Below, piece by piece: positions 60,891 through 64,000 of a DNA stretch of 64,000 nt. The notes beneath the pieces were generated by a model. The model worked only from the letters and a program-made list of their open reading frames with translations, did not search any database and had not been told where the DNA came from. The stretch lies in assembly GCA_964352735.1 (NCBI GenBank), contig CAYGTC010000003.1, positions 1 through 64,000 on the forward strand. The letters are read 5' to 3'. The DNA is from NORP309 sp964352735 (lineage in GTDB: Bacteria > Pseudomonadota > Gammaproteobacteria > Xanthomonadales > Marinicellaceae). How positions within the stretch are numbered: position 1 is the stretch's first letter; every line of letters begins with the position of its first letter. Made by a program: the position numbers and the translations under genes.

Positions 60891-62114
60891 GTGACTGTAC
60901 TGAGTAGAAGTGTTCGAAGGGCTCAAGCTAAACTGCTATTGAGTATGGGTAAAGCCATTTCTGAAGCTGGAGCTCCATCGCATAGACTGGAAAGCTCTAT
61001 GCAGGTATTGCTTGATAAATTCAACATGCAAGGTCATTTTTTTTCTATGCCAACGGGCTTGTTTGCCAGTTTGGGAGATGAGGAAATCCAAAGAACTTAT
61101 ATGGTTAGAACCAAACCCAATGACCTTGATTTAGAAAAGATCAGTGATTTGAGCGAAGTGATTACACGCATTGAAAATGATGAAATTGAAATTCATGATG
61201 CTTATGATGAAATCAAAAGAATTCACCAAAGTAAATCACGATATGGTTCATTTTTGAATATTTTTTGTGTCGGTTTGGCTTCAGCAAGTTTGGCTGGTTT
61301 ATTTCAAGGCAGCTGGATAGATGTTCTGGTTTCAATGTGTATGGGATGGTTTACTGCTGTAATTGTGGAATTCAGTGTTAAGCATGATCATTTCTCTCTG
61401 CTGTTCACACCTCTATCGGCATGCATCGTTGGTTTTACTACGATGAGCATCAGTCATTTTAGCCATAGTATTGATCATTTTATTGTATCCTTGGCTGGAT
61501 TGATAATTTTAGTTCCCGGTTTAGGCATTACCACTGCCATCCGAGAGTTATCGACAGGTCACTTGGTCTCGGGAAGTGCGCGAATGGCTGGTGCAGTTAC
61601 CACTTTTTTGTTGCTGTCCTTTGGTTTGGCGTTGGGATTTATGATTGCGCTTGGGGTTTACGGCGAAATAGAGGTTCATAAATTACAATCAGTTTCTGAG
61701 TGGTTCGTTTACTTATCCATATTGACCATCAGTAGTGCATTTACTGTTATTTTTAAAGCCAAACCTCGAGATTTTATTTGGATATTATTGACCGCCTTCA
61801 TTGCAATTATGGGGTCTAATGTGGCCAGCGAATGGTTGCAATCACCTTTCAGCTCTTTTGTTGCTGTTTTGGCGGTTTCAATTGCAGGTAATTTGTTTAC
61901 CCTGTTCACCAAAAGGCCGTCGTCAATCATGCATGTCCCTGGTGTGATGTTATTGGTTCCAGGCAGTATAGGATTTAGATCTTTGGAAGCGATGTTAGAT
62001 AATCAAACTCTTGATGGTGTACAGACTGCATTTTCTGCTTTACTGGTTGCAGTGGCTTTGGCTGTAGGATTGATTGCCGGGAACTTATTTGTGCCACCCA
62101 AGAAGGCATTGTAA
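60891..62114 (+). CDS. Threonine/serine exporter (ThrE) family protein
   Basis: A 407-residue membrane protein joining two domains: an N-terminal DUF1212/ThrE part (SMGKAISEAGAPSHRLE, then about five helices to residue 270) and a C-terminal DUF3815-like part (helices from about 285, with KRPSSIMHVPGVMLLVPGSIGFRS). GTG start, 10 nt after msrQ, AAGGAA upstream. It probably exports threonine or serine. It may be co-transcribed with msrQ. Confidence 0.92.
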   Translation: MTVLSRSVRRAQAKLLLSMGKAISEAGAPSHRLESSMQVLLDKFNMQGHFFSMPTGLFASLGDEEIQRTYMVRTKPNDLDLEKISDLSEVITRIENDEIEIHDAYDEIKRIHQSKSRYGSFLNIFCVGLASASLAGLFQGSWIDVLVSMCMGWFTAVIVEFSVKHDHFSLLFTPLSACIVGFTTMSISHFSHSIDHFIVSLAGLIILVPGLGITTAIRELSTGHLVSGSARMAGAVTTFLLLSFGLALGFMIALGVYGEIEVHKLQSVSEWFVYLSILTISSAFTVIFKAKPRDFIWILLTAFIAIMGSNVASEWLQSPFSSFVAVLAVSIAGNLFTLFTKRPSSIMHVPGVMLLVPGSIGFRSLEAMLDNQTLDGVQTAFSALLVAVALAVGLIAGNLFVPPKKAL

Positions 62115-62453
62115 CTCAGTTATTGCAATGAATTATTAATCAGTATAATTATCTGTTAGATATTCAATATGCTGTGAGGCAATGGTTCTCAGAGTTTTTT
62201 AGACCTGAATAATGAATAAAGTTGTACATTTTGTTGCGAAAAACTAAAATCATGAAAAATTAAGTTAATAAAACTTCAATGCCTAATGTTGCAATCTTTA
62301 TGTTTTAATGCTCATGTACAAAATATTGTTCTTTGAAAAAGTATAACCTTTGTTATTCGTAAAAATATTTTGATGTAAAAAATGAGTGTGCCAGCTGTAA
62401 GGTTTTGATGTTTATTATATTATTTGTCAAATTTTAAAAATTTTAAAAAATAT
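62115..62453. other. Intergenic region upstream of alaS, nothing assigned
   Basis: The stretch of 339 bp is very AT-rich. No open frame, known repeat, terminator hairpin or convincing promoter pair was found. The alaS promoter should be in it. Confidence 0.4.
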
Positions 62454-64000
62454 ATGTATACAACCGCACAAGTAAGAAAGAAGTTCATAGAATATTTCAC
62501 AGCACAAGGACACAAACAAGTACCCAGTAGCTCATTGATACCAGCAGAAGATCCAACTTTACTGTTTGTTAATGCAGGCATGGTTCAGTTTAAAGATATC
62601 TTTTTAGGGGCTGAACAGCGTGGATATACTAGAGCTGTATCATCACAAAGGTGTGTCAGGGCTGGAGGTAAGCACAACGATTTAGATCAAGTGGGGTATA
62701 CAGCAAGGCACCACACCTTTTTTGAAATGTTGGGCAACTTCAGTTTTGGTGATTATTTTAAAGAAGAAGCGATTGTTTATGCATGGGATTTTTTGACAAA
62801 AGAATTGAGAATACCTGAAGATAAATTGTTGGTCACCGTTTTTGAAGAAGATGATGAAGCGGAAAAAATTTGGATTGAAAAAGTTGGCATAGCAGCTGAT
62901 AAAGTATTGCGAATTGGTGCAAAAGACAACTTTTGGCAAATGGGTGATACAGGCCCTTGTGGACCTTGCACTGAAATCTTTTATGATCATGGGCCAAATA
63001 TTGCTGGTGGCCCACCAGGATCGGAAGATGAAGATGGAGATAGATTCATTGAAATATGGAACTTGGTGTTTATGCAATATGATCGTCAGGTTGATGGTCA
63101 ATTGCTGCCATTACCCAAGCCTTGTGTGGACACAGGTATGGGGCTTGAGAGAATATCTTCGATATTACAAAATCAACACAATAACTATGAGATAGATCTG
63201 TTTCAACACATCATAAAGTTTACCGCAAAGCAATTGCATGTAGATGACTTGGATAATCCTTCCTTAAAAGTTATTGCAGATCATATCAGAACCTGTGCTT
63301 TTTTGATTTGTGATGGTATACAGCCCAGTAATGAGGGAAGGGGTTATGTTTTGAGGAGAATCATTCGTCGAGCCATTAGGCATGGTTACAAGCTTGGCAG
63401 CAACGATATATTTTTTAATACAATATTACAACCACTGATTGACACCATGTCAGAGGCCTATCCTGAATTATCAGAAAACCAATCATTAATTATTAATGTG
63501 TTGACTCGAGAGGAACAAAGATTTGCTGAAACTTTAGAAACGGGTATGGGCTTGTTAAACAAGGCCATTAACGAACTAGAAGGCTCAATTATTTCTGGGG
63601 ATGTGGCATTTAAATTATATGATACCTATGGTTTTCCTTTTGATTTGACTCAAGATGTTGCAAGAGAGCATGATCTTACAGTTGATCAAATTGGTTTTGA
63701 TGTTTGTATGTCAGAGCAAAAGAAGCGTTCAAAAGCCTCTGGAAGTTTTGCTCAAGTAAATCAATTGCCCGCTGATGTGATTGCGAGCATTGATCCGACA
63801 AATTTCACGGGTTATGAACATGCCACAGGTCAGGCTAGAATTATTGCATTGGTCCAAGAAAATAAAGCAGTAAATAAGCTAGTCAAAGGAGATGAGGGTG
63901 TTGCGATACTTGATAGTTCACCATTTTATGCTGAATCGGGTGGCCAGATTGGCGATACAGGCATAATGACTGGCGCAAATTTTAAGATGCTTGTCAATGA
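62454..64000 (+). CDS. alaS: Alanyl-tRNA synthetase, 5' part
   Basis: 515 codons are present and the frame runs off the window end. The N-terminal catalytic domain starts MYTTAQVRKKFIEYF and holds the class II motifs PSSSLIPAEDPTLLFVNAGM, ARHHTFFEMLGNFSFGDYF and GAKDNFWQMGDTGPCGPC. The tRNA-recognition segment FLICDGIQPSNEGRGYVLRRIIRRAIR is complete, and the editing domain has begun (AILDSSPFYAESGGQIGDTG). The start ATG lacks a visible ribosome site. It is essential and single-copy. Confidence 0.97.
   Translation, partial: MYTTAQVRKKFIEYFTAQGHKQVPSSSLIPAEDPTLLFVNAGMVQFKDIFLGAEQRGYTRAVSSQRCVRAGGKHNDLDQVGYTARHHTFFEMLGNFSFGDYFKEEAIVYAWDFLTKELRIPEDKLLVTVFEEDDEAEKIWIEKVGIAADKVLRIGAKDNFWQMGDTGPCGPCTEIFYDHGPNIAGGPPGSEDEDGDRFIEIWNLVFMQYDRQVDGQLLPLPKPCVDTGMGLERISSILQNQHNNYEIDLFQHIIKFTAKQLHVDDLDNPSLKVIADHIRTCAFLICDGIQPSNEGRGYVLRRIIRRAIRHGYKLGSNDIFFNTILQPLIDTMSEAYPELSENQSLIINVLTREEQRFAETLETGMGLLNKAINELEGSIISGDVAFKLYDTYGFPFDLTQDVAREHDLTVDQIGFDVCMSEQKKRSKASGSFAQVNQLPADVIASIDPTNFTGYEHATGQARIIALVQENKAVNKLVKGDEGVAILDSSPFYAESGGQIGDTGIMTGANFKMLVN

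Noticed and set aside
1..64000. tRNA, rRNA and CRISPR arrays
   Set aside because: No T-loop or acceptor patterns, rRNA segments or regularly spaced repeats were found by eye on either strand. A tRNAscan run would be the proper test.

Overview
AT-rich window from a marine-type gammaproteobacterium. The fabA-fabB pair, trmB, mfd, alaS and hemH are typical gammaproteobacterial housekeeping genes. The many secreted peptidases (families S8, S46, M13, S41, M28, S9, plus a bacterial pepsin) suggest a proteolytic heterotroph, perhaps near Marinicella; that placement is inference from gene content only. No rRNA, tRNA, CRISPR array, phage or complete insertion sequence was seen.

Layout. 1-12 kb: an amidohydrolase cut by the window edge, an NTF2-like protein, a 1417-residue subtilisin, then S46 dipeptidyl-peptidase, DUF1684 protein and M13 metallopeptidase, which together look like a peptide-degradation block. 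12-14 kb: fabA-fabB for unsaturated fatty acids, with a FabR/DesT-like palindrome upstream. 14.2-15.8 kb: the most notable system, a GNAT gene overlapping a borosin-type peptide backbone N-methyltransferase, followed by a 66-residue candidate precursor peptide. This is a compact split-borosin RiPP cluster. 15.8-21.5 kb: a TPR-GGDEF diguanylate cyclase, a pepsin-family aspartic protease overlapping hemH, and a TraB/GumN protein. 21.6-26.3 kb: a segmental duplication carrying two secreted DUF4397-repeat proteins, each with its own terminator and an adjoining small inverted-repeat element. 26.3-33 kb: a four-gene chain with 4-nt overlaps (alpha/beta hydrolase, SdpI-like membrane protein, LytS-type kinase, LytTR regulator), then an S41 peptidase and a membrane-anchored AraC regulator. 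33-38 kb: a membrane protein, a fasciclin protein and a photolyase operon (FAD domain at the N terminus, DUF2256 zinc knuckle, FeS-BCP-type photolyase lacking expected cluster cysteines). 38-46.5 kb: M28 peptidase, crotonase, thiamine pyrophosphokinase, TPR protein, and a MocA-like gene divergent from a two-subunit Tat-exported molybdenum hydroxylase. 46.5-64 kb: SLC13 permease and trmB, EEP nuclease, Hsp20 gene with a sigma-32 promoter and likely RNA thermometer, two tandem YtcJ-like amidohydrolases (one without metal ligands), prolyl oligopeptidase, mfd, msrQ, a ThrE-type exporter and the 5' part of alaS.

Two families of small non-autonomous transposon-like elements (MITEs) are scattered through the window. 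R1 is about 230 bp with TIR CCCGAATATTTCATCA and 4-bp YTAR target duplications. R2 is exactly 159 bp in three copies with TIR GAGACCTCTGCATAAGT. One R1 end appears to supply the -35 box of the 26-kb operon.
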